From NCBI GenBank assembly GCA_016195085.1, contig JACQAG010000048.1, positions 1 to 64,000 on the forward strand: 64,000 nucleotides of DNA, read 5' to 3'. The position numbers and the translations under genes were made by a program. How positions within the stretch are numbered: position 1 is the first letter of the stretch; each line of letters opens with the position of its first letter. A model generated the notes under the pieces. The model was given only the letters and a program-made list of their open reading frames with translations. It was not told the origin of the DNA and did not search any database. Shown here piece by piece: positions 56,572 through 64,000 of the stretch. Source of the stretch: Pseudomonadota bacterium (GTDB taxonomy: Bacteria; Pseudomonadota; Alphaproteobacteria; SHVZ01).

Positions 56572-57330
56572 ATGCACTTGCAGGATCTGCCATCCGTTGA
56601 GCTGAGGCCGGGCGTTCGGCGCCCGGATTGGTCGGCGATTACTAAGCCTGCGGCGCAGGAAGCCCTCTTGCGTCGTGCCGTCGCGCGGTCGGGCCTCATG
56701 GCAAAGTGGTCGACCGAGCTGGAGCCCGGCCAGGATTTGGCGTGGCGGACGGTGCTGGAGCTATTTGCCCGCCTCGGACGGGCTCCCCGACTGAAAGAAA
56801 TAGCTTCGGAGCTGGATATGCCCGAGGAGAAGCTCGCAGCCGTGCTCCACCAGCTGCACGGCCGCGACCTCATCGGGGTCGACGAGAACCAAAGCGCGAT
56901 CGTGCACGCTTATCCCCTCGCTCAGCGTGATACGGGTCATCGCGTCGAGCTCAACGGGGTGCGCCTAAATGCTCTGTGCGCGGTCGATGCGCTCGGTATG
57001 GGCTCAATGTATCGGAGGGACGTGGCCATTCAATCCGCCTGCAGATGCTGCGGAACGGAGATCCGTATTACCACCGCGCAGCGCGGGACGGCGCTCGCGA
57101 GCCGCTCTCCGGCCGGTTCCGTCGTGTGGTACGACCATGCTTACGAGCAGACGGCCGCGGCTTCGTGCTGCCCGATGATCGCCTTCTTCTGCAGCGACGC
57201 GCATCTACAAGTATGGCTGACGCGGCAGGTGCCGGCCCGCATCGGCTGCCGGTTGGCGCTCGATGAGGCATTTGAGGTGGGCCGGGCGATCTTCGGCCCC
57301 GTTCTGAGCCCGGCAACCAGTCCGGTGTAG
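56572..57330 (+). CDS. merB: Alkylmercury lyase (organomercurial lyase)
   Basis: 252 residues, ribosome site GAGAGG. The N-terminal 75 residues are helical with a winged-helix part (LELFARLGRAPRLKEIASEL). The catalytic core has NALCAVDALGMG (Cys and Asp corresponding to C96 and D99 of R831b MerB) and AAASCCPMIAFFCSDAHL (corresponding to C159). It cleaves C-Hg bonds, giving Hg(II) for MerA. Longer than the 212-residue R831b enzyme, by an N-terminal and a mid insertion (SACRCCGTEIRI). It is the last gene of the island. Confidence 0.92.
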   Translation: MHLQDLPSVELRPGVRRPDWSAITKPAAQEALLRRAVARSGLMAKWSTELEPGQDLAWRTVLELFARLGRAPRLKEIASELDMPEEKLAAVLHQLHGRDLIGVDENQSAIVHAYPLAQRDTGHRVELNGVRLNALCAVDALGMGSMYRRDVAIQSACRCCGTEIRITTAQRGTALASRSPAGSVVWYDHAYEQTAAASCCPMIAFFCSDAHLQVWLTRQVPARIGCRLALDEAFEVGRAIFGPVLSPATSPV

Positions 57331-57440
57331 TCTCAGCGCGTTTCTTAACACCGACGCAAGCGCGGATCTCATTCACCCTCCAATGTGCCGGCAACACCAC
57401 CTTGTGCTGAGGTGTGGCCAATCGTGGTGTTCGCAAAGCG

Positions 57441-57519
57441 GTGACGAACTTCGTTATCGCCTCTCTGACCTTCCTCTCCGGCGCCTTCTATTCGATCGGC
57501 GGCCTCCCGCCCGCGTTCA
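57441..57519 (+). pseudogene. Fragment of an ABC-2 permease gene (direct repeat of 46381-46459)
   Basis: About 80 bp encode AVTNFVIASLTFLSGAFYSI and GGLPPAF, matching the permease segment AVTNFVIAPLTFLSGTFYSI and GDLPSAF. About 70 of 80 bases are equal to 46381-46459. No other part of the gene is present. Together with the intact gene it brackets the mercury island. Confidence 0.8.
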
Positions 57520-57546
57520 AGCAGAGCCTGACGCGACCCTTTCTCA

Positions 57547-58125
57547 TCAGAAAGACGATCCGGGCTCGGCGAGGAAGTTGGCTTCGGCCTCGGTGGTCTC
57601 GCGGCCCAAGGCGGCGTTGCGATGGGGGAAGCGGCCGAAGCGTTCGATGATGCCACGGTGCCGGATCGCGTAGTCGACGGTGGAGGCGAGGCGCGGATCC
57701 GCCTCGGCCAGCTTGCGGTAGAGCGCGACCGAGCGGTCCTGGTCGGCCGGCATCTCCGAATGCTGGAACGGCAGATAGAAGAACTGTCGCTGCACCGGGA
57801 GAAGGCGCTCATCGAAGCCGCGGGCCAAGGCCTGCTCGGCCACCCAGCGCGCCTTCGTGTCGGCGGCAAAGGCCTTGGCTTGGCCGCGATAGAGGTTGCG
57901 GGAGAACTGGTCCAAGAGGATGGTCAGCGCCAAAGCCCCTTCCGGATCGGCGATCAGCCGGTCATGGGCACCCTCGCGGGCGCGGGCGAGCTCGTCTTCG
58001 AAATGCCGGCGGATGGCCGCATCGAAAGCCGGGTCCTTGCGAAACCAAACCTCGCGGGTTGCGCCGAACTCGGGCGAGCCCGGCGCCCCGAACCAGAAAT
58101 CGAGCAGACTGCGCACCAGGGTCAT
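57547..58125 (-). CDS. DUF924 family protein
   Basis: 192 residues from the ATG at 58125. Family motifs are LLDFWFGAPGSPEFG, REVWFRKDPAFDAAIRRHFE, LTILLDQFSRNLYRGQAKAF, FFYLPFQHSEMPADQDRSV and YAIRHRGIIERFGRFPHRN (in parts). Helical, TPR-like. Function not known. Its length is normal for the family. It is divergent from dgcN. Confidence 0.88.
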   Translation of the reverse strand: MTLVRSLLDFWFGAPGSPEFGATREVWFRKDPAFDAAIRRHFEDELARAREGAHDRLIADPEGALALTILLDQFSRNLYRGQAKAFAADTKARWVAEQALARGFDERLLPVQRQFFYLPFQHSEMPADQDRSVALYRKLAEADPRLASTVDYAIRHRGIIERFGRFPHRNAALGRETTEAEANFLAEPGSSF

Positions 58126-58254
58126 GGCGCCGGTTTCCGAGGTTGGGCGTGCGGCATTGGCGAGGCTTCGGCTTCCGCTTTGCAATCCGACTTTTTCCGA
58201 TAATATTGCCGGCCGTTTGGGGGCCGGGACGGTTCCGGCCCGGAGAGGTGGGGC

Positions 58255-59253
58255 ATGAAGATCAGGCATCCTTATCTGTTGTTCATCGGCGATGCGCCGG
58301 ACCAGCTTGCCGCCAAGACGGCCAACGGCGTCAAGGTCTGGCGTCCGAAATGGTGCCTCGGTCAGTTCCGCTTGGAGGGCTGCAAGGTCGATCTCGGACT
58401 GCCGGACATGTCCATCGATGCCGCGGCCAAGGCCGGGGTCAAGAGCGTGCTGGTCGGCGTCGCCAATCGCGGCGGCGTCATTCCGCCGGCCTGGGAGGCG
58501 CATCTGGTGAAGGCGGTCGAGCGCGGCATGGACGTCGCGAGCGGCCTGCACAAGCGCTTGAGCGATCTGCCGCGGCTGGCGGCCGCCGCCAAGGCCAATG
58601 GCCGCACCCTGTTCGATGTCCGCCACCCCGACCGCGACTTCCACGTCGGCACCGGCATCAAGCGTCCGGGCAAGCGCTTGCTCACCGTCGGCACGGATTG
58701 CTCCATCGGCAAGATGTTCACCTCGCTGGCGCTGGAGAAGGAGATGCAGGCCCGCGGCGGCAACTGCGATTTCCGCGCGACCGGCCAGACCGGCATCTTC
58801 ATCGCCGGCTCGGGCGTGTCGATCGACGCGGTCATCTCCGATTTCGTCTCCGGCGCGGTCGAATTTCTGGCCCCGGCCAACAAGCCCGATCACTGGGATT
58901 TCATCGAGGGCCAGGGCTCGCTGTTCCACGCCTCCTATGCCGGCGTCACCTTGGGCCTCATCCATGGCTCGCAGCCGGATGCCCTGGTGCTCTGCCACGA
59001 GTTCGGCCGTCCGCATATGCGCGGGTTGCCGGGCTACAAGCTGCCGGACCTCGCCACCTGCATCGCCGCCAACATCCAAGCGGCCAAGCTCACCAACAAG
59101 CACGCCAGATGCGTCGGCATCTCCGTCAACACCCAGTCGCTGCCGGAGAAGAAGGCGCTCGCCATCCTGAAGCGCACCGAGGACAAGCTGGGCCTGCCCT
59201 GCGTCGATCCGTTGCGCACCGGTGTGGGTCCGATCGTCGACAGGCTGATGTGA
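58255..59253 (+). CDS. dgcN: DgcN-type N-acetyltransferase (DUF1611) for D-glutamate use
   Basis: 332 residues. DUF1611 features are seen: VGVANRGGVIPPAWEAHLVK in the first third, the P-loop-like TVGTDCSIGKMFTSLALEKE (about 143-162), FRATGQTGIFIAGSG and DFIEGQGSLFHASYAGVTLG. Members named DgcN acetylate D-glutamate (from acetyl-CoA) before racemisation by DgcA. The stop overlaps the next gene as GTGA, and that gene is the matching racemase, which supports the assignment. Confidence 0.87.
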   Translation: MKIRHPYLLFIGDAPDQLAAKTANGVKVWRPKWCLGQFRLEGCKVDLGLPDMSIDAAAKAGVKSVLVGVANRGGVIPPAWEAHLVKAVERGMDVASGLHKRLSDLPRLAAAAKANGRTLFDVRHPDRDFHVGTGIKRPGKRLLTVGTDCSIGKMFTSLALEKEMQARGGNCDFRATGQTGIFIAGSGVSIDAVISDFVSGAVEFLAPANKPDHWDFIEGQGSLFHASYAGVTLGLIHGSQPDALVLCHEFGRPHMRGLPGYKLPDLATCIAANIQAAKLTNKHARCVGISVNTQSLPEKKALAILKRTEDKLGLPCVDPLRTGVGPIVDRLM

Positions 59254-60254
59254 GCCAAGCCACGCTCACCGTCCGGCGCGAGGTCTTTCCGATCCGTGCC
59301 GGCGGCTTCTCCACCAGCCGCGAGGCCGCCGCCGCCAAGCCCCGCACCGAGGCCGAGGTGGTGACGGCGGAGATATCCGAGGGCGGTTTCACCGGCCGCG
59401 GCGAATGCGTGCCCTACAAGCGCTATGGCGAGAGCATGGACAGCGTCGTGACGCAGATCGAAAGCGTGCGCGCGCTGGTCGAATCCGGCGGCGGCCGCGC
59501 CAAGCTGCAAGCTGCCTTGCCCCATGGTGCCGCCCGGAACGCTGTCGACTGCGCCTATTGGGATCTGGAAGCCAAGCGTGCGGGCAAGCGCGCCTGGGCT
59601 CTGGCAGGGTTGCCGGAGCCGAAGTCGGTGGTGACCTGCTATACCTTGAGCGTCGACACGGCGGCGAAGATGGGCGAGGCGGCGCGCGCCAGCGCCACCC
59701 GGCCGCTCCTCAAACTCAAGCTCACCGGCGAGGGCGATCTCGAGCGCGTCAGGGCGATCCGCGTCGGCGCTCCCGGCGCGAGGCTGGTGGTCGATGCGAA
59801 CGAGGCTTGGACCATCGAGCAGTATCAAGGCTACGCCCCGGAGCTGGCGAAGCTCGGGGTCGAGCTCATCGAGCAACCCTTGCCGGCCGGCAAGGACGGC
59901 GATCTCGCCCGGGTGCCGCACCCGGTGCCGGTCTGCGCCGATGAGAGCTGCCACGACCGCGCCAGCCTATCCCAGCTCAAGGGCCGCTACGAGGCGATCA
60001 ACCTCAAGCTCGACAAGACCGGCGGCTTGACCGAGGCCTTGGCGCTGTTGGACGCGGCGCGCGCCGCCGGCTTCGAGATCATGGTCGGCTGCATGGTCGG
60101 CACTTCGCTCGCCATGGCCCCGGGCGTGCTGGTGGCGCAAGGGGCACGCTGGGTCGACCTCGACGGTCCCCTGATCCTCGCCCGCGACCGCGAGCCCGGC
60201 CTCAAATTCGAGGGCAGCATCGTCCACCCGCCGGAGCCGGCGCTCTGGGGGTAG
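59250..60254 (+). CDS. dgcA: N-acetyl-D-glutamate racemase DgcA (enolase superfamily)
   Basis: 334 residues from the GTG at 59250. Enolase-superfamily fold of the dipeptide-epimerase type: lysine of LLKLKLTGEGD (KxK), metal ligands in LVVDANEAW, ELIEQPLPAG and VCADESCHD, and second base Lys in AINLKLDKTGG. It would turn N-acetyl-D-glutamate into the L-form for deacetylation. Often labelled L-Ala-D/L-Glu epimerase; the coupled dgcN gene favours DgcA. Confidence 0.87.
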   Translation: MSQATLTVRREVFPIRAGGFSTSREAAAAKPRTEAEVVTAEISEGGFTGRGECVPYKRYGESMDSVVTQIESVRALVESGGGRAKLQAALPHGAARNAVDCAYWDLEAKRAGKRAWALAGLPEPKSVVTCYTLSVDTAAKMGEAARASATRPLLKLKLTGEGDLERVRAIRVGAPGARLVVDANEAWTIEQYQGYAPELAKLGVELIEQPLPAGKDGDLARVPHPVPVCADESCHDRASLSQLKGRYEAINLKLDKTGGLTEALALLDAARAAGFEIMVGCMVGTSLAMAPGVLVAQGARWVDLDGPLILARDREPGLKFEGSIVHPPEPALWG

Positions 60255-60363
60255 CGACGTAACTGCCAACGCCCCCGCAACCGGCTCGACACGGCTAGCG
60301 GCCTCGGATCTACTATCGCCGCCGAAACGCCCGATGAAGGCGAAGACGAGAAGGGGGCAGAGC

Positions 60364-61593
60364 ATGACGACTGAAAGTGCCGGCGGCGGGCGGGTCAGCG
60401 TCGCCTTGCCGTTGCAAATGTTTTTCGGGCTGGTGGCCGGGCTGCTGCTGGCCTTGACCTGGCCATCCGCTGCGGCCTCGCTGCAGCCGATCGGCACGGC
60501 CTTCATCGAGGCGATCAGGATGATCATCATCCCGCTGATCGTCTCCTCGGTCAGCTTGGGCACCTACAAGATGGGAGCCAATATCCGCCAGCTCGGCCGG
60601 GTCGCCGTCGTCAGCTTCAGCTATTTCTATTTCGCGACGTTCTGCGCGATCGTCATCGCGCTGGTGCTCGACGGCATCGTTCATCCCGGGATCGGCGCCG
60701 GGCTCGTCCCGACCGGCAAGATCCCGCCCAATCTCGCGGTGTCGATCGACTGGATAAAATTTCTGCTGGATCTGATCCCGTCCAACATCGTCGCCGTCAT
60801 GGCGGCGGGGAGGCTGCTGCCGACGCTGGTGTTTGCGGTCCTGTTCGGGGTGGCACTTGCCGGCATCGGCGCGCGCGCGCGGCCGGTCGTCGACCTTTTG
60901 GAAGCGATCATGGCGGCGATGTTCCGCCTGACGCAGTGGATCATCGCGCTGTCGCCGCTGGCGATCTTCGCGCTCATGGGGTTTCTGTTCGCGACACAGG
61001 GCCTGGGCGCGGTGCTCGGCCTCGCCAAGCTGATCGGCCTCATGTATGTCGGGCTCGCCATCGAGATCGCGATCTTCTGCGTCATGCTGACCGCGATGGG
61101 GGACCGCCCGCTCTACGTCTTCCGCCGGATCCTCGAGCCGCTGCTGCTCGCCTTCACGACGCGCTCCTCGGAGGTGACGCTGCCGGTCCACATGAAGATC
61201 CTGCAGGAGATGGGCATCCCGAACAAGATCGTGTCGGTCGTGTTGCCGCTCGGCTACAGCTTCAACCAGGACGGCTCGATCCTGTACCAGGCGCTCGCCG
61301 TCACTTTCATGGCCGAGGCCTACAACGTCGCGCTCGATTGGCCGGCGTTGCTGACGATCCTGATCACGGTGCTGATTGCGAGCAAGGGTGGGGCCAATAT
61401 CCCCTCGGGCTCGCTGGTGATCCTGGCGACTGTCCTGACCGCGATCGGGCTGCCGGTCGAGGCGATCGCGCTGGTCGCCGGCGTCGATGCGTTCATGGAT
61501 ATGGGCCGCACCGCCGTCAACGTGCTGGGCAACACGGTCGCGACCAAGCTGGTGACCCGCTTCGGCGGCAGCGCCGCACATGAGACGGCTTGA
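60364..61593 (+). CDS. Dicarboxylate/amino acid:cation symporter (DAACS)
   Basis: 409 residues from the ATG at 60364 (AGGGGG upstream). Eight helices and two re-entrant loops as in GltPh. Motifs are FIEAIRMIIIPLIVSSVSLG, the Ser-rich hairpin AFTTRSSEVTLPVHMK, GYSFNQDGSILYQALAVTFM, SKGGANIPSGSLVILATVL and VAGVDAFMDMGRTAVNVLGN (Asp and Asn of the substrate/Na site). Family members carry glutamate, aspartate or C4-dicarboxylates. It lies 109 bp after dgcA and probably imports D-glutamate or a related acid. Confidence 0.9.
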   Translation: MTTESAGGGRVSVALPLQMFFGLVAGLLLALTWPSAAASLQPIGTAFIEAIRMIIIPLIVSSVSLGTYKMGANIRQLGRVAVVSFSYFYFATFCAIVIALVLDGIVHPGIGAGLVPTGKIPPNLAVSIDWIKFLLDLIPSNIVAVMAAGRLLPTLVFAVLFGVALAGIGARARPVVDLLEAIMAAMFRLTQWIIALSPLAIFALMGFLFATQGLGAVLGLAKLIGLMYVGLAIEIAIFCVMLTAMGDRPLYVFRRILEPLLLAFTTRSSEVTLPVHMKILQEMGIPNKIVSVVLPLGYSFNQDGSILYQALAVTFMAEAYNVALDWPALLTILITVLIASKGGANIPSGSLVILATVLTAIGLPVEAIALVAGVDAFMDMGRTAVNVLGNTVATKLVTRFGGSAAHETA

Positions 61594-61610
61594 CCGAGAC
61601 CATCCATCCG

Positions 61611-62630
61611 TCAATTGGCGAAATTGCTTTGCCAGACCCGCTCGATCTCGGTCATGACGTCGCTGTCGAGACCGCCGGAAGCTGACGCGGCCGCGATTTC
61701 GTCAATCTGGTCGATCGAAGAAAAGCCGCCGAGCACCGTCGTCACGCCGGGATGGGTCAACACGAAGCGATAGGCCGCCTGGGCGAGACTCATCTCCGTT
61801 CGCTGCGCCAGGAACTGAAATGTCCCGGCCTTGCGGATCAGAGCCTCCCACGCCGGCGATCCCGTTTCCTTTGGGCGGGCGAGGGGATGAGTTTGCTGGC
61901 CTGCTAGACCCGCATCCGACAACGCGCCACCGGCGAGCGGACTGTAGACGGCCACGCCAACATCGACAGCCTGAGCCGCCGCTATGACATCGCCGAAATC
62001 GCGGTCGAGCTCGAGCCCGTGCGGCTTCGGCCGGCCGGCGGTGGGATTGAGAAGCGTATAGGGCAGGTTGATGAGCTGGAACAGTTCGGTCGCGAGCAGC
62101 TGGCGGACCTCCTCGCCGTCATTGCCGCGACAGACGAACCCGGCATGGCGCGCCTTTCCGGATTTGACGATCCGCCGAATGCCGTCCAAGGCGCCACCCG
62201 GCCGCATGAAGTCCTCGAGCCAAAGCGTGGCGTAGGAGCGTCCTTCCATAAGGGGACGCACGGCGACGGGGCCGTTGTGGATCTCAATGGCATCCAGCGC
62301 ATCGATCCCTAGCCTCTGTAGGCTGTCCTCGGTCGAACGAACGATGCGTCCGGCAATGTCGCCCAGATCCTCGGCGCGGATTTCCACCTTGGACGTCACG
62401 AACGGACGGAACTTCAGCTCCTTGAGCACGCGGCCGAGATTGCGCTCGGCCGCACCCGCACCGTAGTCCGGCGCGATGTCGAAATAGTTGACGCCCAGTT
62501 CCCAGGCGCGGGCGACGGCATGACGCTGCTCTTCGAAGCTTCCCTTGACCATCAGGCCGGCATTGCCGCCGCAACCGAAGCCGACCTCGGAAAACGAGAA
62601 GTCGATCGAGCCGACATGCCGGTATCTCAT
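61611..62630 (-). CDS. Aldo/keto reductase
   Basis: 339 residues. TIM-barrel oxidoreductase with the catalytic set Asp-Tyr-Lys-His: YFDIAPDYGAGAAERNLG, FVTSKVEIR and AIEIHNGP. NADP binding is expected near the C-terminus (TVLGGFSSIDQIDEI). Cytoplasmic. It reads upstream of nothing obvious but follows the Rieske oxygenase gene in the same direction by 14 bp, so the two are probably co-transcribed and act on one aromatic or sugar-like compound. Substrate unknown. Confidence 0.9.
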   Translation of the reverse strand: MRYRHVGSIDFSFSEVGFGCGGNAGLMVKGSFEEQRHAVARAWELGVNYFDIAPDYGAGAAERNLGRVLKELKFRPFVTSKVEIRAEDLGDIAGRIVRSTEDSLQRLGIDALDAIEIHNGPVAVRPLMEGRSYATLWLEDFMRPGGALDGIRRIVKSGKARHAGFVCRGNDGEEVRQLLATELFQLINLPYTLLNPTAGRPKPHGLELDRDFGDVIAAAQAVDVGVAVYSPLAGGALSDAGLAGQQTHPLARPKETGSPAWEALIRKAGTFQFLAQRTEMSLAQAAYRFVLTHPGVTTVLGGFSSIDQIDEIAAASASGGLDSDVMTEIERVWQSNFAN

Positions 62631-62644
62631 GGCAAGTGCGCGGG

Positions 62645-63988
62645 TTAGCGCCTGGCATCGACGGCAGCGCGGGTTTTCACCTCGTGCGCCTCGATAGCCC
62701 GATGCAGCTCTTTGACCTCTTCGATGATCGGGCCATAGCGGTCCACGTCATCGTTCACGAAGCCCTTGTGATAGTACTTTCTGAAATTGTGGCGCAGCAG
62801 GGTCTCGGGCTTGGAGAAGTCCGGCGGCGCCTCGTTGCCGTAGATGATGTCCGGGCTGGTGTGGAAGGTGTTCATCGGCTCCTGGCCTTCCTCCACCCGT
62901 CGAATCTGCTCATCAAGCTGGCGGCGCAAGAGCACGATGGCGATATCGGTGCGGCCGAGCAGTTCCTGGGTGCGATCGGCGATCGGTCCTTGCGCGACCC
63001 AGACGATCGCATCCTGCGCCAGGACATAGTCGAGAATGGGTTCGCCCTTCTCGTTGTGGGTCGGCGGCACGTAATAGGGCACGACATCCTGGCTGGGCGC
63101 ACCGACGCCAGGCGGGGCCGCATAGACCTGATAGCAGATATGGTAGGTGTGGGTGTCGTCCATGGGCACGCGGATCTGATATTCGCTGCGTGGGGCGCCG
63201 GTCTTTCCCGTCTGGGTGTAGAAGGGGAAGACGACGGTCGAATGCTGTTTTTCGTGATCGGATTCCGCGCCGAGCTCCTTCGAATAGCGAATGCCCTTGG
63301 CGAATCCGTATTTTGTCTGGTGCGCGTAGAGCTCCTTGATGCCGATCCCTGTCTTCTTGCGGGTATGAAGCGTGTGGAGCTGGCTCGACGCCCGCTCATC
63401 GAGCCTTCCCTGCCGTTCCAGGGTGTACTCGAATGCGTGGCCATGGGCATAGGCGCTGTGGGTCGGATCGCCGGTATTCTCCTGGCACTGGAGCCAATTG
63501 CAGTCGATCACCATGACGGCGATTTGACGGATCGCATTCGGCCAGACGAACAGATCCCAGCGCGGCAAATCGGGTGCGGGATGCGGGCCCATATAGGCGA
63601 AGACCAAGCCTCCCAGCTGGCGCACCGGATAGCCCTTGAGCTTCTGTTTGAGCTCGGCCTTCGGGGTGCGCTCCATCGGCCGCTCGCGGCAGGCGCCGGT
63701 CTCGTCATAGAGCCAACCGTGATACGGGCAGCGCAAGCCGCACTCATCGGGGATGCCGTATTGCAGATCGACGCCGCGATGCAGGCACCGATCGCCGATC
63801 AGCCCGAGCTTTCCCGCCTTGTCCTTGTAGAGGGTCAGATCCTCTGAGAGGATCCGGACTCTCCTGACGGGGTTTTCCAATAGCTGAGCATAGGGAGCGA
63901 TCGGGATCCAATAGCGACGCATCAATTCCCCGCAAGGCGTTCCAGGGCCAATGCGGGTCAGACGCTCGTTCTGTTCTTTGGTCAGCAT
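62645..63988 (-). CDS. Rieske non-haem iron oxygenase, large subunit
   Basis: 447 residues. Rieske cluster ligands are in DRCLHRGVDL and LRCPYHGWLYDE (CxH and CxxH, about 68-91). The mononuclear iron site is NWLQCQENTGDPTHSAYAHG (Asp and two His, about 170-189). The layout is that of phthalate/vanillate-type single-component oxygenases, which demethylate or hydroxylate aromatic acids with a separate reductase. No reductase gene is in the window; it may lie beyond the right edge. Ribosome site GGAGGT at the start. Confidence 0.9.
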   Translation of the reverse strand: MLTKEQNERLTRIGPGTPCGELMRRYWIPIAPYAQLLENPVRRVRILSEDLTLYKDKAGKLGLIGDRCLHRGVDLQYGIPDECGLRCPYHGWLYDETGACRERPMERTPKAELKQKLKGYPVRQLGGLVFAYMGPHPAPDLPRWDLFVWPNAIRQIAVMVIDCNWLQCQENTGDPTHSAYAHGHAFEYTLERQGRLDERASSQLHTLHTRKKTGIGIKELYAHQTKYGFAKGIRYSKELGAESDHEKQHSTVVFPFYTQTGKTGAPRSEYQIRVPMDDTHTYHICYQVYAAPPGVGAPSQDVVPYYVPPTHNEKGEPILDYVLAQDAIVWVAQGPIADRTQELLGRTDIAIVLLRRQLDEQIRRVEEGQEPMNTFHTSPDIIYGNEAPPDFSKPETLLRHNFRKYYHKGFVNDDVDRYGPIIEEVKELHRAIEAHEVKTRAAVDARR

Positions 63989-64000
63989 GCTGTACCTCCC

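Noticed and set aside
61611-62630. Aldo/keto reductase as part of the D-glutamate module
   Set aside because: It is on the opposite strand and 14 bp after the Rieske oxygenase gene, so it belongs with that gene.

Overview
The window is high-GC, densely coded bacterial DNA. Its gene content suggests an alphaproteobacterium, probably a Rhodospirillales or Rhizobiales relative: families of orphan histidine kinases and receiver proteins, alphaproteobacterial palindromic intergenic repeats, a Phd-type antitoxin and a small conserved protein (42810-43037) of a kind I associate with that class. This is inference from content; no rRNA or tRNA gene was seen. At least three segments look acquired or rearranged.

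Region 1 (1-12.6 kb, all minus strand) is a signalling block. It has a histidine kinase with an extracytoplasmic sensor plus a CheY-like receiver, a REC-GAF-PAS-kinase-REC hybrid, a double receiver protein, a 1640-residue kinase with eleven PAS domains (nine in near-identical tandem), and another single receiver. None of the proteins carries a recognisable output domain. Region 2 (13-35 kb) is mixed metabolism and regulation: an AraC protein with an AcoR-like sensor half, a two-gene membrane operon (COG4280 type), a LysR regulator, an XRE regulator, an amidohydrolase, a PAS histidine kinase, a VOC protein with a flavin oxidase, an SDR, a proline iminopeptidase, a CBS protein, 6-phosphogluconate dehydrogenase with gluconokinase, a serine hydrolase, an ATP-grasp protein, RidA and gamma-glutamyltransferase. 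A mobile-looking palindromic repeat is present three times here, and two antitoxin genes have no toxin.

Region 3 (35.4-42.7 kb, minus strand) is one tightly overlapping operon for periplasmic copper and thiol chemistry: Cys-rich exported protein, multicopper oxidase, DUF411 protein, CcmG/DsbE-like and TlpA-like thioredoxins, a small membrane protein, two SCO proteins (one with an extra C-terminal domain), CcdA and a cytochrome c. A loose set follows (cupin-like protein, metallo-hydrolase-like protein, membrane proteins, an ABC-2 permease without ATPase).

Region 4 (46.4-57.5 kb) is a broad-spectrum mercury resistance island: merR on the minus strand, and on the plus strand four Cys-pair or His/Met-rich membrane proteins, merT, merP, merA, a small CC membrane protein, a class III adenylate cyclase translationally coupled to it, merC, a second MerA-like flavoprotein and merB. 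MerR-type promoters with 19-bp spacers precede the two main transcription units. A third lies upstream of a lone flagellar-rod-like gene. The island is bracketed by two copies of about 80 bp of the ABC-2 permease gene, 11,060 bp apart. The adenylate cyclase and the additional membrane proteins are the best candidates for something undescribed.

Region 5 (57.5-64 kb) has a DUF924 protein, a dgcN-dgcA-symporter module for D-glutamate use, an aldo/keto reductase and a Rieske oxygenase.
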